Source of the DNA: Thermanaerothrix daxensis
GTDB taxonomy: Bacteria > Chloroflexota > Anaerolineae > Anaerolineales > Anaerolineaceae
Reading direction: 5' to 3'
Length of the DNA stretch: 64,000 nt
Assembly (NCBI RefSeq): GCF_001306145.1
Contig: NZ_LGKO01000002.1
Coordinates: 186,001 to 250,000, forward strand
Every line of letters starts with the position of its first letter. Within the stretch, counting starts at the first letter, position 1. A program made the position numbers and the translations under genes. Of this stretch, positions 51,575-60,455 are shown piece by piece. The notes beneath the pieces were generated by a model. That model ran no database searches and had not been told where the DNA came from. It worked only from the letters and a program-made list of their open reading frames with translations.

Positions 51575-52112
51575 TTTGATGTCCCTCTAATTGTAAGAGC
51601 CAGACTTTGGTGGGAAGTCCCTCGCCCGCACCATAACCGTGCAGTGTGCGGTCACTACCGATCACACGGTGGCAGGGAATAATCAGAGGAATAGGGTTGT
51701 GCGCCATGGCACTGCCGACTGCCCGCGCTGCTTTGGGCCTGCCCAGGTGGGCGGCAATCTCGCCGTAGGTACGTACTTCCCCAAAGGGAATTGTGTAGGT
51801 GTATTCCAAAATGGGGCGCGAGGATGGGGAAACTACCAGCCAGTCCAGAGGCACCCGAAATTGACGCAATTGGCCGGCCAGGTAGGCGGCCACCTCATCC
51901 AGGGCCTGGTGGAGGATGCTGCGAGCTTTTTTGAGGCCAGTGCCCTCAGAAGAGATCTCGATAATTGAACCCCCAATGGTCAGACGGATGACACCATTTG
52001 GGGTCGCCCAGATGCTAATTGGCCCGATGGGAGAGTTTGGGAGATGCCCCACGACCAGGGCCATTTTGGGATCCGCTAGAATGGGCATGGGCTTCCACGA
52101 ATCTTTTGACAT
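51552..52112 (-). CDS. ogt: Methylated-DNA--protein-cysteine methyltransferase
   Basis: A 186-residue DNA repair protein that removes alkyl groups from O6-alkylguanine in a suicide reaction. The active-site IPCHRVIG is intact, preceded by TIPFGEVRTYGEIAAHLG and RAVGSAMAHNPIPLI; the N-terminal RNase H-like domain is present. ATG at 52112 has GAGGAG upstream; the longer frame to 52187 runs into the upstream permease gene. No LexA or Ada box is visible at its start. Confidence 0.94.
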   Translation of the reverse strand: MSKDSWKPMPILADPKMALVVGHLPNSPIGPISIWATPNGVIRLTIGGSIIEISSEGTGLKKARSILHQALDEVAAYLAGQLRQFRVPLDWLVVSPSSRPILEYTYTIPFGEVRTYGEIAAHLGRPKAARAVGSAMAHNPIPLIIPCHRVIGSDRTLHGYGAGEGLPTKVWLLQLEGHQIVNQRVA

Positions 52113-52134
52113 TTTGCGCGCTCCTCTTTTGGAA

Positions 52135-52989
52135 TCAGTAATTTGAGGTGTAGTCAATGAGCCCACGCTCGCGAGCCAGCCGCTCACACCAGCGAAAGAC
52201 GACCAGACTGATGATTCCCAATGCCAGGGTCATCAAGGCCAGCAGTGCCAGCAGTTGCCCGTCGCTCAGGGCACTGAAAGTGGGGAAAGCCTGAGCCACC
52301 CGTCCTACCAGGGCGCGTCGCATCAATTCCAACCAGTAAGTAATGGGCAGGGCATAGCCAATCGGGCGCAGGTAGGCCGGCAGAACCTCTAATGGGAAAA
52401 TGGCGCCGGTAAAGAGGAATAGCGCGCCGGCAACGGCATCTCCAATGTAGTAAGAATGGCGGGCGGTAAGCAGGGTGATCCCCGCCAGGATCAACCCCAC
52501 CAGTCCGAGCATCAAGGTACCCAGGACCAGGCTGACGATCAACAAAGGCCATTGGATGGTGGAGAGGGCCAGGGGCATCTTCAGGAACCCAACCCCGAAG
52601 AGGATAATGATCAGCACGGCAAAGGAAGTGGTGAGGAAGCGTGCTACCCCACGCCCGAAAAGATAGAGGGGAATGTTCAACGGCGCCACGTAGATGTACT
52701 TGAGGGTGCGGTAGTGTTCACGATCATCAATGACCGCCCAGGAGACCCCGGTGGTGACGGCGCTAACATATTGATAAAAGGCATTCCCTAGGTAAAGGTA
52801 GGCAAACATGGGGGTATCAAAGGCTTGCTGGGTGACCACACGGTACATTACGACCAGGATGCCTGCTGCGGCCAGGGGTTTAATGATGGAGTAGATGGCA
52901 AACAGGAACGGGTCCGTCCAGTTGGACTCGATTTGCCAGCCCAACCAGGCAGCCATGCGGAACGAGCGAAATGCGGGAGATCGGAGCAT
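52135..52989 (-). CDS. ABC-2 type transporter permease
   Basis: A 284-residue membrane protein with six helices. The N-terminal amphipathic part (MAAWLGWQIESNW) and the late ABC-2 segment with GAIFPLEVLPAYLRPIGYAL and ITYWLELMRRAL are visible. It is the third gene of an exporter operon with two different permeases and one ATPase (52135-54877), suggesting a heterodimeric membrane domain. Substrate unknown. Confidence 0.88.
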   Translation of the reverse strand: MLRSPAFRSFRMAAWLGWQIESNWTDPFLFAIYSIIKPLAAAGILVVMYRVVTQQAFDTPMFAYLYLGNAFYQYVSAVTTGVSWAVIDDREHYRTLKYIYVAPLNIPLYLFGRGVARFLTTSFAVLIIILFGVGFLKMPLALSTIQWPLLIVSLVLGTLMLGLVGLILAGITLLTARHSYYIGDAVAGALFLFTGAIFPLEVLPAYLRPIGYALPITYWLELMRRALVGRVAQAFPTFSALSDGQLLALLALMTLALGIISLVVFRWCERLARERGLIDYTSNY

Positions 52990-53013
52990 GCGAGGTTTCC
53001 CTAATCAAGGAGG

Positions 53014-53865
53014 TTAGCGTCGGTTTTCGGTCAGGCGGGCTTCTTCGCGCGCCAGACGTTCCAGCGTCTTGAGCAGCCAGCGGGCCGCTACCAAAAAAAC
53101 AACCGAGAGAACGGATAGGATGCCGATTTCGAGCGGGACGCTCAAGAAGCCCAGACTGGGGCCACTGCGAAAAGCCAGCTGGCGCATGGCGTCCAGCCCC
53201 AGGGAGAGGGGGATGATTGAGGCCCCCAGGGCTACCCAGAAGCCCAGATTCTTGAGCGGGAAGTAGAACCCCGAAAGCAGGTAAACCGGTTCCATGGCCA
53301 GGTTGACGTAATGCCATGCTTCTCGGCTAAAGAGCAGAAAGACCGAGGCGGTCATCATTCCCAAACCATAAAGGGCAACCATGGTCAGCACAAAGACAGC
53401 CAGCAATTGCCATGGGTTCATCACAACATACTGGACATTGAAAAGCCATGTGCCCAGGGCGATGATAGCACCGGCACGGAGCAAGGTGGCAATCATGCCG
53501 CCAACGGCCATGCCCAGTAAAATGGCCATGAGGGGTGCTGGAGAGATGATATATAACGCCAGATTGCCCTGCTCCTTCTCCCAGTAGAGCTGGCTGGACA
53601 TGCTCCACAGCACATTCATCCAGAAGGCGATCATAGCGCCGCCAATCACCACAAACCCCACATAGTCTTCCGGCGCGCCAATGGCCCGATAAACGTAAAC
53701 ATAGGCGGCCACGTTGATCAGAGGCAACAGCACCTCGAAAAACATCCATGATTTCTCCCGCTGCTGTCCGATCACGCGCGGATAGGCGCGACCGATGACG
53801 GTTTGCAGGAAGAGGCGCCAGCCGCTATTCTTGCGTATTGGGGTGGTAGCCGTTACCACGCTCAC
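53014..53865 (-). CDS. ABC-2 type transporter permease
   Basis: A 283-residue membrane protein with about six helices. It carries REKSWMFFEVLLPLINVAAY and the SGFYFPLKNLGFWVALGASI stretch typical of ABC-2 permeases. GTG at 53865 is chosen because GGAGG lies 6 nt upstream; it overlaps the ATPase gene by 41 nt. It differs in sequence from the neighbouring permease, so the exporter is likely a heterodimer of the two. Confidence 0.88.
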   Translation of the reverse strand: MSVVTATTPIRKNSGWRLFLQTVIGRAYPRVIGQQREKSWMFFEVLLPLINVAAYVYVYRAIGAPEDYVGFVVIGGAMIAFWMNVLWSMSSQLYWEKEQGNLALYIISPAPLMAILLGMAVGGMIATLLRAGAIIALGTWLFNVQYVVMNPWQLLAVFVLTMVALYGLGMMTASVFLLFSREAWHYVNLAMEPVYLLSGFYFPLKNLGFWVALGASIIPLSLGLDAMRQLAFRSGPSLGFLSVPLEIGILSVLSVVFLVAARWLLKTLERLAREEARLTENRR

Positions 53866-54877
53866 GTTCGACCTCCTCCATGCGCAAGCCCACCAGTTGC
53901 ACAAAGACATCCTCCAACGAGGGCTGGCGTTTTTGCAGGCTGCGCAAGTGCGCCTGCTGGCGTTCCAGTTCCCCGATCACCAGGGGTAGGACCCCCTCTT
54001 CGGCCAGGGAGATTTCGAGTTGCAACCCGCCGTTCATCCATTGGTGATGCAAGCGCAGCACCCCCGGCAGATTTTCAAGCGCAAGTGAGTTGAGAGGTTG
54101 CTCGGTTTCAACCAGGAGCTGGAAAATGGCCTCGTGCTGGACCTCCTGCTTCAGATGGTCGGGGGTGTCGCAGGCCAGGATGCGCCCCTCGTGGATGATG
54201 GCAACACGGTCGCACAGTTCTTCTGCTTCCTGCATGTAATGGGTGGTCAGCAGGATGGTGCGGCTGGGATTCTCGTCCATCCAGCGACGAATGAAAGCGC
54301 GCACCTCACGGGCGGCTTGTACATCCAGCCCCAGGGTGGGTTCATCCAAGAAGAGCACCTCCGGGTCGGTCATAAACCCCCGTACAATGTTCATTTTCTG
54401 GCGCAAGCCAGTGGAAAGATCGGAGGATTTCGTATTGGCACGGTCGGCCAGGCCAATCATTTCCAGGAGTGTTTGAATGCGCTGATGAGCCTGGCGACTG
54501 GGAATGCCGTAGAATTGAGCGAACATCCACAGATTTTCGCGGACAGTCAGCAATCCATAGCCAGAAGTTTCACCGCCTGATACCATGTTGATCCGCGGGC
54601 GCACCTTATCACTTTCGCGCACCACGTCAAAACCGGCCACCCAGGCACGGCCACGGGTGGGGGAGAGCAGGGTGGTCAGAATTTTGATCAGGGTGGTTTT
54701 GCCGGCGCCATTGGGCCCAAGCAAGCCAAACAATTCGCCGCGTGGGATGCTGAGGTTTATGTCTTCCAGGGCCACGCGCTCGCGCATTTCGCCTTTCTTA
54801 GCGCCGCGAATCTTGTAAATGCGACTCAGGGCTTCAGTTTTGATGGCCAGATCATCGAGATGGGTTTCAGTGGTCAC
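53825..54877 (-). CDS. ABC transporter ATP-binding protein
   Basis: A 350-residue ATPase for the two permeases downstream. Walker A GPNGAGKTT, a signature written LSTGLRQKMNIVRG, Walker B VLFLDEPTLGLD and the H-loop ILLTTHYMQEAEELCDRVA are seen. The C-terminal 110 residues form an extra regulatory domain ending in an acidic/His tail. Start is uncertain: GTG at 54877 (GGAGG 11 nt upstream) is preferred over TTG at 54886, which lies too near the ribosome site. Confidence 0.9.
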   Translation of the reverse strand: MTTETHLDDLAIKTEALSRIYKIRGAKKGEMRERVALEDINLSIPRGELFGLLGPNGAGKTTLIKILTTLLSPTRGRAWVAGFDVVRESDKVRPRINMVSGGETSGYGLLTVRENLWMFAQFYGIPSRQAHQRIQTLLEMIGLADRANTKSSDLSTGLRQKMNIVRGFMTDPEVLFLDEPTLGLDVQAAREVRAFIRRWMDENPSRTILLTTHYMQEAEELCDRVAIIHEGRILACDTPDHLKQEVQHEAIFQLLVETEQPLNSLALENLPGVLRLHHQWMNGGLQLEISLAEEGVLPLVIGELERQQAHLRSLQKRQPSLEDVFVQLVGLRMEEVERERGNGYHPNTQE

Positions 54878-55026
54878 AGCAATCAAAGCCTCCGCGGTTG
54901 ATTGTAGAAGGAATGTTCAATATCGTCAATGCCCAATTGAGAACTCCAGGCAACCAGGTTTGTTAGATGATGGGTATAGTAAAGTTGCCTCTTCTGTGCG
55001 AAGATCCGTGCACTGTCAGGCGATTG

Positions 55027-55059
55027 TAAGGTGAGCGTAGGGTAAGCGTAGGTTTTGCG
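55027..55059 (+). promoter_or_regulatory. Three tandem 11-bp repeats
   Basis: TAAGGTGAGCG (55027-55037), TAGGGTAAGCG (55038-55048), TAGGTTTTGCG (55049-55059). The last unit ends 2 nt before the hexamer 55062-55067 that lies 17 nt upstream of TAATAT, the same geometry as at dnaA. The -35 hexamer itself (AAGAAA) is poor, as expected for an activator-dependent promoter. Confidence 0.6.
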
Positions 55060-55084
55060 TCAAGAAAGGCGATCTGATTTGTGC

Positions 55085-55168
55085 TAATATACAGGCAAGG
55101 GCGACTTCTCTTCTTCTCCTCCTTAAATAGCGAGCCGGGGTCGGCGTCTCCGGCTCGCTACGATTTAA
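55085..55168 (+). ncRNA. Candidate small RNA or leader with anti-Shine-Dalgarno tract and hairpin
   Basis: From a TAATAT box, transcription at about 55097 would yield a tract of 20 pyrimidines (55105-55124) containing TTCTCCTCC, complementary to GGAGGAGAA-type ribosome sites, then a hairpin: TAGCGAGCCGG (55128-55138) with its complement (55150-55160), extended by TTAAA/TTTAA across a 3-nt bulge. No U-tail follows, so it could also be the long leader of the gene at 55282. Prediction only. Confidence 0.4.
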
Positions 55169-55281
55169 CTCCCGTTTTCCCCTTCTTCCAAAAGTCCGAA
55201 TCCACGGTCCAATCTCAACCCGGTTTTGGGAAGTATCCCCTATAATTATGGCGTTGCACTGACCCCTTGGGGGAAGGGAGC

Positions 55282-57276
55282 ATGTCCACACGCCAGCGAC
55301 AGATCCTTGGGCTTGTTGTCATTGTAATATGGGTGCTGATGGGGTTGGGGTTATATTACCTGACTCACAAGCCAATCACCCCCCCGATGGCGGCCAGCCT
55401 GCTTCTGGCACTGGGACGGCTGAGCGGCGTAACTCTCTTGGTGGCCTGGCTGGGTGGGCTGGGGCGACGCTTCTTCAACCCGGTTGAAGTCTCACCACTC
55501 GAACGACTTGCCTTACAGGTGGCCGTGGGAGGCGGTGTTCTGGCGCTGGCAACATTGGCAGTAGGGGCAACACTGGGGTTGAAGGGCGGCTTTCTGGTAG
55601 CGGTGGGTCTGGGGCTTGGATTGGTTTTACACCGGGAGATCATCGCTTGGTTACGGGATTGGAAGGCCCTGTATGGGCTTTGGGCGCAGGCCACGCGACC
55701 CGGTCAGGCACTGGCTTTGGCCAGCGCGTTGTTGTTGATTCTGGCGCTGTTCATGGCCCTGGCTCCACCGCTCAAGTGGGATGCGCTGGTTTATCACCTG
55801 CTACTACCTCGGGTGTACCTGGCAGAGGGGCGTATTGGCGATCTGGCCTGGCTGGTGCGCAGTGGTCACCCGCAAAACGGTGAGATGCTTTACATTTGGG
55901 CCATGGCCTGGGGAGGAGCGGAAGCCGCCACAACCCTGGGCTGGGCATTGAGCCTCGTAGCCGTGGTGGGACTGCTCGGCTGGCTGAGTCGCACTTTAGA
56001 TGCTCGTGCGGCCTGGATCGGGGTCAGTGCACTGCTGGTGGGCCAAAGCGTGTGGGAAGCTACAGCCTGGGGATATGTGGATTGGCTAACGCTTTTCTAT
56101 GGGGTGGCTTTCTTGATCGCCCTTTATACCTGGCAGGAAGAAAACGATCCCAAATGGCTCGGGCTGGCAGGGCTCATGGTAGGGCTGGGTTTTGGCGTTA
56201 AGTACACGGCGGGCATTCTGGGAATTAGTGGAGGGGTGCTTATTCTGGTTCATGCGCGCCGCCGTGGAAATTCGCCCTGGCCGGCACTGGGACGCTTTGT
56301 GGGGCCAGCGTTTTTGGCGGGTTTGCCGTGGCTGCTTAAAAACTACCTTCTGGTAGGCAATCCGGTTTATCCATTGCTCTTCCCCTCCGGAGCCATGACA
56401 TCGTTTCGCCTGCGCCTTTTCCAGTATGGTCCCATTTTCGGCCATCCGGTATTAGATACTTTGTTCATGCCGCTCCGGGCAACGTACCTAGGTTTGGAAG
56501 GCGCAGAGGGTTACGGAGCCGATATCGGTCCGCTGTTGCTGCTATTAAGCGGGCTGGCTGGGCTGGCCTGGCGCCGGGGTTCTCCCGCAATCCGAAGGCT
56601 GTTAACAACCCTGGGACTCACGTTTTTGAGTGGCTGGCTGGTTTGGGCTGTGGGTGGGCGTCTCTCGGGCTTGTTACAGCAAACGCGTCTTTATTTCTGC
56701 CTGCTCCCGGCCTGGGCTGGACTGGCGGCTCTGGGGGAGTGGGGTAGTCGTTCGGAGGTGTGGTTGGGGGTGCGTCTGCGCCGCCTTGTGATGGCTGGAT
56801 TGGGCGTGGGCATGGGTCTGGGGCTCTTTCAGGCACTCTCTACGGCTTTGGAGAGCCGGGTGATGGAGGCCCTTTCAGGTCAAATCCCCGAAGCGGCCTA
56901 CCTTGTTCATCATCTGGGGGGCTTTGGGGAAGCCATGCAGGCAGTGTGGGTTTTGCCGGAAGAGAGCCAGGTTTTGATGATTTACGAACCACGTGGCCTC
57001 TATTGCTGGCCACGCTGCCTGCCTGATGAGGCCATTGACCGTTGGCCGGTAGATTGGCAAACCTACGGCAGCCCAGAGGCGGTACTACGCGCCTGGCGCG
57101 CCGCTGGCTTCACGCATGTGCTTGTCAACCAGGACGGCGTTGCCTTCTTGCACCAGGACGGCGTGCGGCCTTATCCGTTAACGGTTTTGGAGGGGTTGGA
57201 GCAGACGCTGGCCGATTTGGTCCTGGTGCAGGATTTTGGCACCCATGCCCTTTACTATTTGCCGGCCCAACCGTAG
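55282..57276 (+). CDS. Polytopic membrane protein, GT-C glycosyltransferase-like
   Basis: A 664-residue protein with about 12-14 helices and a C-terminal soluble part of about 100 residues. The early extracytoplasmic motif PPLKWDALVYHLLLPRVYLAEG contains the Asp of GT-C enzymes (DxxxYH pattern), and the late segment VLMIYEPRGLYCWPRCLPD is in the soluble part. GT-C enzymes use lipid-linked sugars. ATG at 55282 is preceded by AGGGAG. It is convergent with recR. The substrate is unknown and the catalytic assignment is tentative. Confidence 0.7.
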   Translation: MSTRQRQILGLVVIVIWVLMGLGLYYLTHKPITPPMAASLLLALGRLSGVTLLVAWLGGLGRRFFNPVEVSPLERLALQVAVGGGVLALATLAVGATLGLKGGFLVAVGLGLGLVLHREIIAWLRDWKALYGLWAQATRPGQALALASALLLILALFMALAPPLKWDALVYHLLLPRVYLAEGRIGDLAWLVRSGHPQNGEMLYIWAMAWGGAEAATTLGWALSLVAVVGLLGWLSRTLDARAAWIGVSALLVGQSVWEATAWGYVDWLTLFYGVAFLIALYTWQEENDPKWLGLAGLMVGLGFGVKYTAGILGISGGVLILVHARRRGNSPWPALGRFVGPAFLAGLPWLLKNYLLVGNPVYPLLFPSGAMTSFRLRLFQYGPIFGHPVLDTLFMPLRATYLGLEGAEGYGADIGPLLLLLSGLAGLAWRRGSPAIRRLLTTLGLTFLSGWLVWAVGGRLSGLLQQTRLYFCLLPAWAGLAALGEWGSRSEVWLGVRLRRLVMAGLGVGMGLGLFQALSTALESRVMEALSGQIPEAAYLVHHLGGFGEAMQAVWVLPEESQVLMIYEPRGLYCWPRCLPDEAIDRWPVDWQTYGSPEAVLRAWRAAGFTHVLVNQDGVAFLHQDGVRPYPLTVLEGLEQTLADLVLVQDFGTHALYYLPAQP

Positions 57277-57297
57277 GAGTTTTTCAAAGGCTGTCGG

Positions 57298-57906
57298 TCA
57301 GTCCATTTCCTGGCGGCCTGCCAGGGCGCGTAATAAGGTGTTTTGATCGGCGTATTCCAGGTCGCCACCTACCGGCAACCCCCGGGCCAGTCGTGTCACC
57401 CGCACCCCGAGCGGCAAGAGTTGCTGGCGCAAATAAAGGGCAGTGGCGTCCCCTTCCAGACTGGGATTGGTGGCCAGGATGATCTCGCGTACCCCGCCCC
57501 GCCGCACGCGATCCAGGAGCGGCCGAATTTTCAGGTCCTCTGGGCCGATACCTTCGATGGGTGAAAGCACCCCATGCAGCACGTGATACCGCCCCTTGAA
57601 CGCCGCCGTGCGCTCAATAGCCAAAGCATCCAGAGGCTCCTCGACGACGCAGATCAGGCTCTCATCGCGCTCGGGATCGGAGCAGATCTCACAAAGGGAT
57701 TGGCCGGCACGGGTGATGTTGAAACAATTTTCGCACAAGGCCGTTTGGCTCTTAAGGGCCAGTAACGCCTCGGCTAACTGGCGTGAGACCTCTTCGGGTG
57801 CGCGTAGCAGGTAAAAGGTGAGACGCGCGGCTGTTTTAGGGCCAATTCCCGGCAGACGTTCAAATGCTACGGCCAGGTTTTGTACCGGTTCGGGCAGAAC
57901 TGCCAT
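57298..57906 (-). CDS. recR: Recombination protein RecR
   Basis: A 202-residue protein that loads RecA with RecF/RecO. N-terminal HhH region (RLPGIGPKTAARLTFYLL), the Cys4 zinc finger (CENCFNITRAGQSLCEIC) and the Toprim domain (ICVVEEPLDALAIE, LATNPSLEGDATALYL, LARGLPVGGDLEYAD) are all intact. It is the last gene of the dnaX-ybaB-recR cluster. Confidence 0.97.
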   Translation of the reverse strand: MAVLPEPVQNLAVAFERLPGIGPKTAARLTFYLLRAPEEVSRQLAEALLALKSQTALCENCFNITRAGQSLCEICSDPERDESLICVVEEPLDALAIERTAAFKGRYHVLHGVLSPIEGIGPEDLKIRPLLDRVRRGGVREIILATNPSLEGDATALYLRQQLLPLGVRVTRLARGLPVGGDLEYADQNTLLRALAGRQEMD

Positions 57907-57933
57907 GAAAAACCTTCCATTTGCGAGGATTTC

Positions 57934-58284
57934 TTAAAGCCCTAAGTTACCCAGGGCGGCGCTCAAAGGCCCCAGGCGCTCTTCAGCCAGTTTGCGCGAT
58001 TGTTCCAGTGCCAGGTTGATCCCGCTGACCAGCAGGTCTTGTAACATCTCCACATCGGCTTCCTTGAGCAGGTCGGGGTCAATCTCGATTCCCCGGCATA
58101 CCTGGGCGCCCGTCATGGTGACCTTGACCGCGCCCCCACCCACCGAGGCTGTCACCGTCTCTTCGGCCAGTTGGGCCTGAAGGGCTTCCATTTGCTCCTG
58201 TAAACGCTTGATTTGGGCCATCATGCTGCCTCCTTGGGAGGGGAGGCCGCTAATGCCGCGCGGGATGCCTTTACCTTTTGCCAT
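57934..58284 (-). CDS. YbaB/EbfC family nucleoid-associated protein
   Basis: A 116-residue DNA-binding protein. After a Gly-rich leader of about 20 residues, a long coiled-coil helix (IKRLQEQMEALQAQLAEE) precedes the beta-strands VTASVGGGAVKVTMTGAQ and a C-terminal helix. YbaB dimers bind DNA and are almost always encoded between dnaX and recR, as here. Start 58284 has GGAGTG upstream; later Met codons at 21-22 are alternatives. Confidence 0.94.
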   Translation of the reverse strand: MAKGKGIPRGISGLPSQGGSMMAQIKRLQEQMEALQAQLAEETVTASVGGGAVKVTMTGAQVCRGIEIDPDLLKEADVEMLQDLLVSGINLALEQSRKLAEERLGPLSAALGNLGL

Positions 58285-58291
58285 GCTTCAT

Positions 58292-60010
58292 TCACTCCTG
58301 ATCATGAGTGGGGTTTATTTCTTTCTTGACAATTTTTGCCCCCAGGCTGAGGGCTGTGCTGACCATGCCATCGGGTTCGATTCCGAAATCCTCAGGTAAG
58401 GCAGTGGCCTTACTGCCCACCACGGTACATATAACGGGCAAATCGACTCCCAAGACTTGCCGAACGGCGGCACGGGTAAGAGATATGTTTTCCCCGGCTT
58501 CCATTTTGGATTTGAGTAACTCCGTGGCAAATCCCAGTACCAGCATCCCATTGTGCACCTGAACCACCTTGCAGGAATTCAGCAGGGCCTCAGTCTGGGT
58601 GCGACGGCTCTTGACCAGCGCGCGGATCCGCGCCCAATTTTGCAGTACCTTGCGCGTATCCGGCAGGTTCTCTGCCGGGGGGGCCGGGGAGGTCGAGTCT
58701 GAGGGGGGAGCCTCAGAGGAGGCTGCAGTAGGAGCCGGGGCGGGGGTCGCAGGTGCACGGGTTGGTTGGGAGGAGGCGACGCTGGGACCGCCAGGGGGAG
58801 TTGGGGCGGCGGTCATCTGCTCCGCTGCTCGTCTGGGGCTGGGAGCAGGGGATGGGGAGGATGCGGTTGGGGTTGCCCCAAGGGGCGTGGGGCTGACTGA
58901 GCCCGGGAGTGGGGTGGTGGAATGTCCCTGGGGTTCAAACGCCAGGGTTTGAGCCAGAGCCAGTTCCAAAAGCAAGGTCGGGTGCCAGGTCGAGCGCGCC
59001 TCGGTGGCTGCCTGATTGAACCGCTGTATGGCTTCCATCAAGTAGGGTAGCGTGAACCGGCGCGCGTGGTTGGCCATCTGACTGCGTTGCTCTGGGGTGG
59101 CTTCGATCTGGTCGGCACTGCCCATGGCGATCAGCATCAAGTTGCGCAAATAGTCTACAACCTGGCGGGCAAACTGTCGGGCGTCCACGCCGCTCTCCAG
59201 GGCCTGGTGGATGCATTGGAGACCGCGGGCAGATTCGCGCTGTAAAAGGGCTTCGATCAAATCCATGACGCGCTGATCCGTGGCGGTTCCTAGCAGGGCT
59301 TGCGCTGCGGCCAGGGTGAGGGCCTGACCGCTGGCTGCCAGTTGATCAAAAAGCGAAATGGCATCTCGCAAACTGCCGGTTGCCTGGCGGGCGATCAGAG
59401 AGAGAGCTTCGTCTTCGGCCTCAACGCCTTCTTGCTGTGCCAGTGATTTAAGGTGATTCACAATTTGGGGCAGGGGAATACGGCGAAACTCAAAGCGCTG
59501 GCAGCGCGAGAGCACAGTAGGCGGGATCTTGTGGATCTCGGTAGTCGCCAGGATGAAGATGGCATGGGGTGGGGGCTCTTCCAGTGTCTTGAGCAGGGCG
59601 TTGAAGGCAGCGGTTGAAAGCATGTGCACTTCGTCGATGATATAGACCTTATAGCGCCCTTCTCCTGGTGCCAGGTTGATCTTGTCTCGCAGGTCACGCA
59701 CATCATCCACGCTCGTATTGGAGGCCGCGTCTATTTCAATCAGATCTAGAAAGCGCCCTTCATTCACTGCCTGGCACGGGCCACACTGATCGCAGGGACG
59801 TTGAGCCGGATCGGGATGCAGACAGTTGAGGGCTTTGGCCAGCAGTCGCGCGGTAGTGGTTTTGCCGGTGCCGCGTGGACCAGCGAAAAGGTAGGCGTGG
59901 GCGATGCGCTCGCTGCGTACGGCATTGCGCAGGGTTTGCACGACGTGTTCTTGCCCAATCACCTGTTCCCACAGGCGGGGCCGCCATTTACGGTAAAGTG
60001 CTTGGGCCAT
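58292..60010 (-). CDS. dnaX: DNA polymerase III subunit gamma/tau
   Basis: A 572-residue clamp-loader ATPase. The N-terminal RKWRPRLWEQVIGQEHVVQT, Walker A AGPRGTGKTT, the zinc module CDQCGPCQAV (with the Cys earlier), Walker B VYIIDEVHMLS and sensor 1 FILATTEIHKIPPTVLSRCQ are intact, followed by domain III, a long Pro/Ala/Ser/Thr-rich linker (about 365-450) and a tau-type C-terminal domain. I see no A-run frameshift site of the E. coli type. ATG at 60010 follows GATGAGG and overlaps the upstream gene by 23 nt. Confidence 0.96.
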   Translation of the reverse strand: MAQALYRKWRPRLWEQVIGQEHVVQTLRNAVRSERIAHAYLFAGPRGTGKTTTARLLAKALNCLHPDPAQRPCDQCGPCQAVNEGRFLDLIEIDAASNTSVDDVRDLRDKINLAPGEGRYKVYIIDEVHMLSTAAFNALLKTLEEPPPHAIFILATTEIHKIPPTVLSRCQRFEFRRIPLPQIVNHLKSLAQQEGVEAEDEALSLIARQATGSLRDAISLFDQLAASGQALTLAAAQALLGTATDQRVMDLIEALLQRESARGLQCIHQALESGVDARQFARQVVDYLRNLMLIAMGSADQIEATPEQRSQMANHARRFTLPYLMEAIQRFNQAATEARSTWHPTLLLELALAQTLAFEPQGHSTTPLPGSVSPTPLGATPTASSPSPAPSPRRAAEQMTAAPTPPGGPSVASSQPTRAPATPAPAPTAASSEAPPSDSTSPAPPAENLPDTRKVLQNWARIRALVKSRRTQTEALLNSCKVVQVHNGMLVLGFATELLKSKMEAGENISLTRAAVRQVLGVDLPVICTVVGSKATALPEDFGIEPDGMVSTALSLGAKIVKKEINPTHDQE

Positions 60011-60443
60011 GTTTTTCCTCATCCGGCGGGTTCGGAAGATGGGCTAGCCGGCGTATCCGCTCAATTTCCTCGTCAGGGTTCAGGAGCGGACGCTGAAACC
60101 GATCCACCGGGACTTGTAAATTGTAATTGAAAATGCGCTTGTTCAAGGTGGTTAAGCGCGTTGAAAATTTATGTTGTGCTACCTCCCAATGGGGCTGACC
60201 CACAGCCTGTGCCAGTTCTGCCCGGGCCGCATTAAGTTCGGTTTCGATTTCGCGACGGAGTTCAAGCCAGGGCAGGGTCAACCCATTGGAACGCAAGAGG
60301 TGAAACGCCAGGCGCCACTCGTCCGGTTCGTGAGGATTTTCAGGCAGGTGAAGAGGCTGACCGCGTCCGGGCAGGTTATCAAAAGCCCCCGCCTCTATGG
60401 CGGCACGGATCTTCTCTTCGGCCAGGCGTTCCAGGATATCCAT
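59988..60443 (-). CDS. DUF1992 domain protein (DnaJ homologue subfamily C member 28-type)
   Basis: A 151-residue soluble protein. The conserved block is ERLAEEKIRAAIEAGAFDNL continued by PGRGQPL, typical of DUF1992, followed by helices with LNKRIFNYNLQVPVDRFQRP. A J-domain is not present. The role is unknown. It precedes dnaX with a 23-nt overlap in the same direction. Confidence 0.85.
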   Translation of the reverse strand: MDILERLAEEKIRAAIEAGAFDNLPGRGQPLHLPENPHEPDEWRLAFHLLRSNGLTLPWLELRREIETELNAARAELAQAVGQPHWEVAQHKFSTRLTTLNKRIFNYNLQVPVDRFQRPLLNPDEEIERIRRLAHLPNPPDEEKHGPSTLP

Positions 60444-60455
60444 AAGTAACCTCTC

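Larger units (their letters stand above)
54887..55281. other. Intergenic region with 11-bp repeat array, RNA candidate and hairpin
   Basis: About 390 nt between the divergent ABC exporter operon and the GT-C-like gene. It contains three 11-bp repeats (55027-55059), a candidate promoter (TAATAT 55085-55090), a pyrimidine tract (55105-55124), a strong hairpin (55123-55168) and a second TATAAT near 55238. A minus-strand open frame of 91 codons is not gene-like. Confidence 0.6.

Noticed and set aside
55016-55291. Minus-strand 91-codon open frame
   Set aside because: Composition is unlike a protein (Arg-rich low complexity) and it crosses the repeat array and hairpin.
58292-60010. Programmed frameshift producing a short gamma subunit
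   Set aside because: No A-rich slippery heptamer was found in the dnaX coding strand near the end of domain III.
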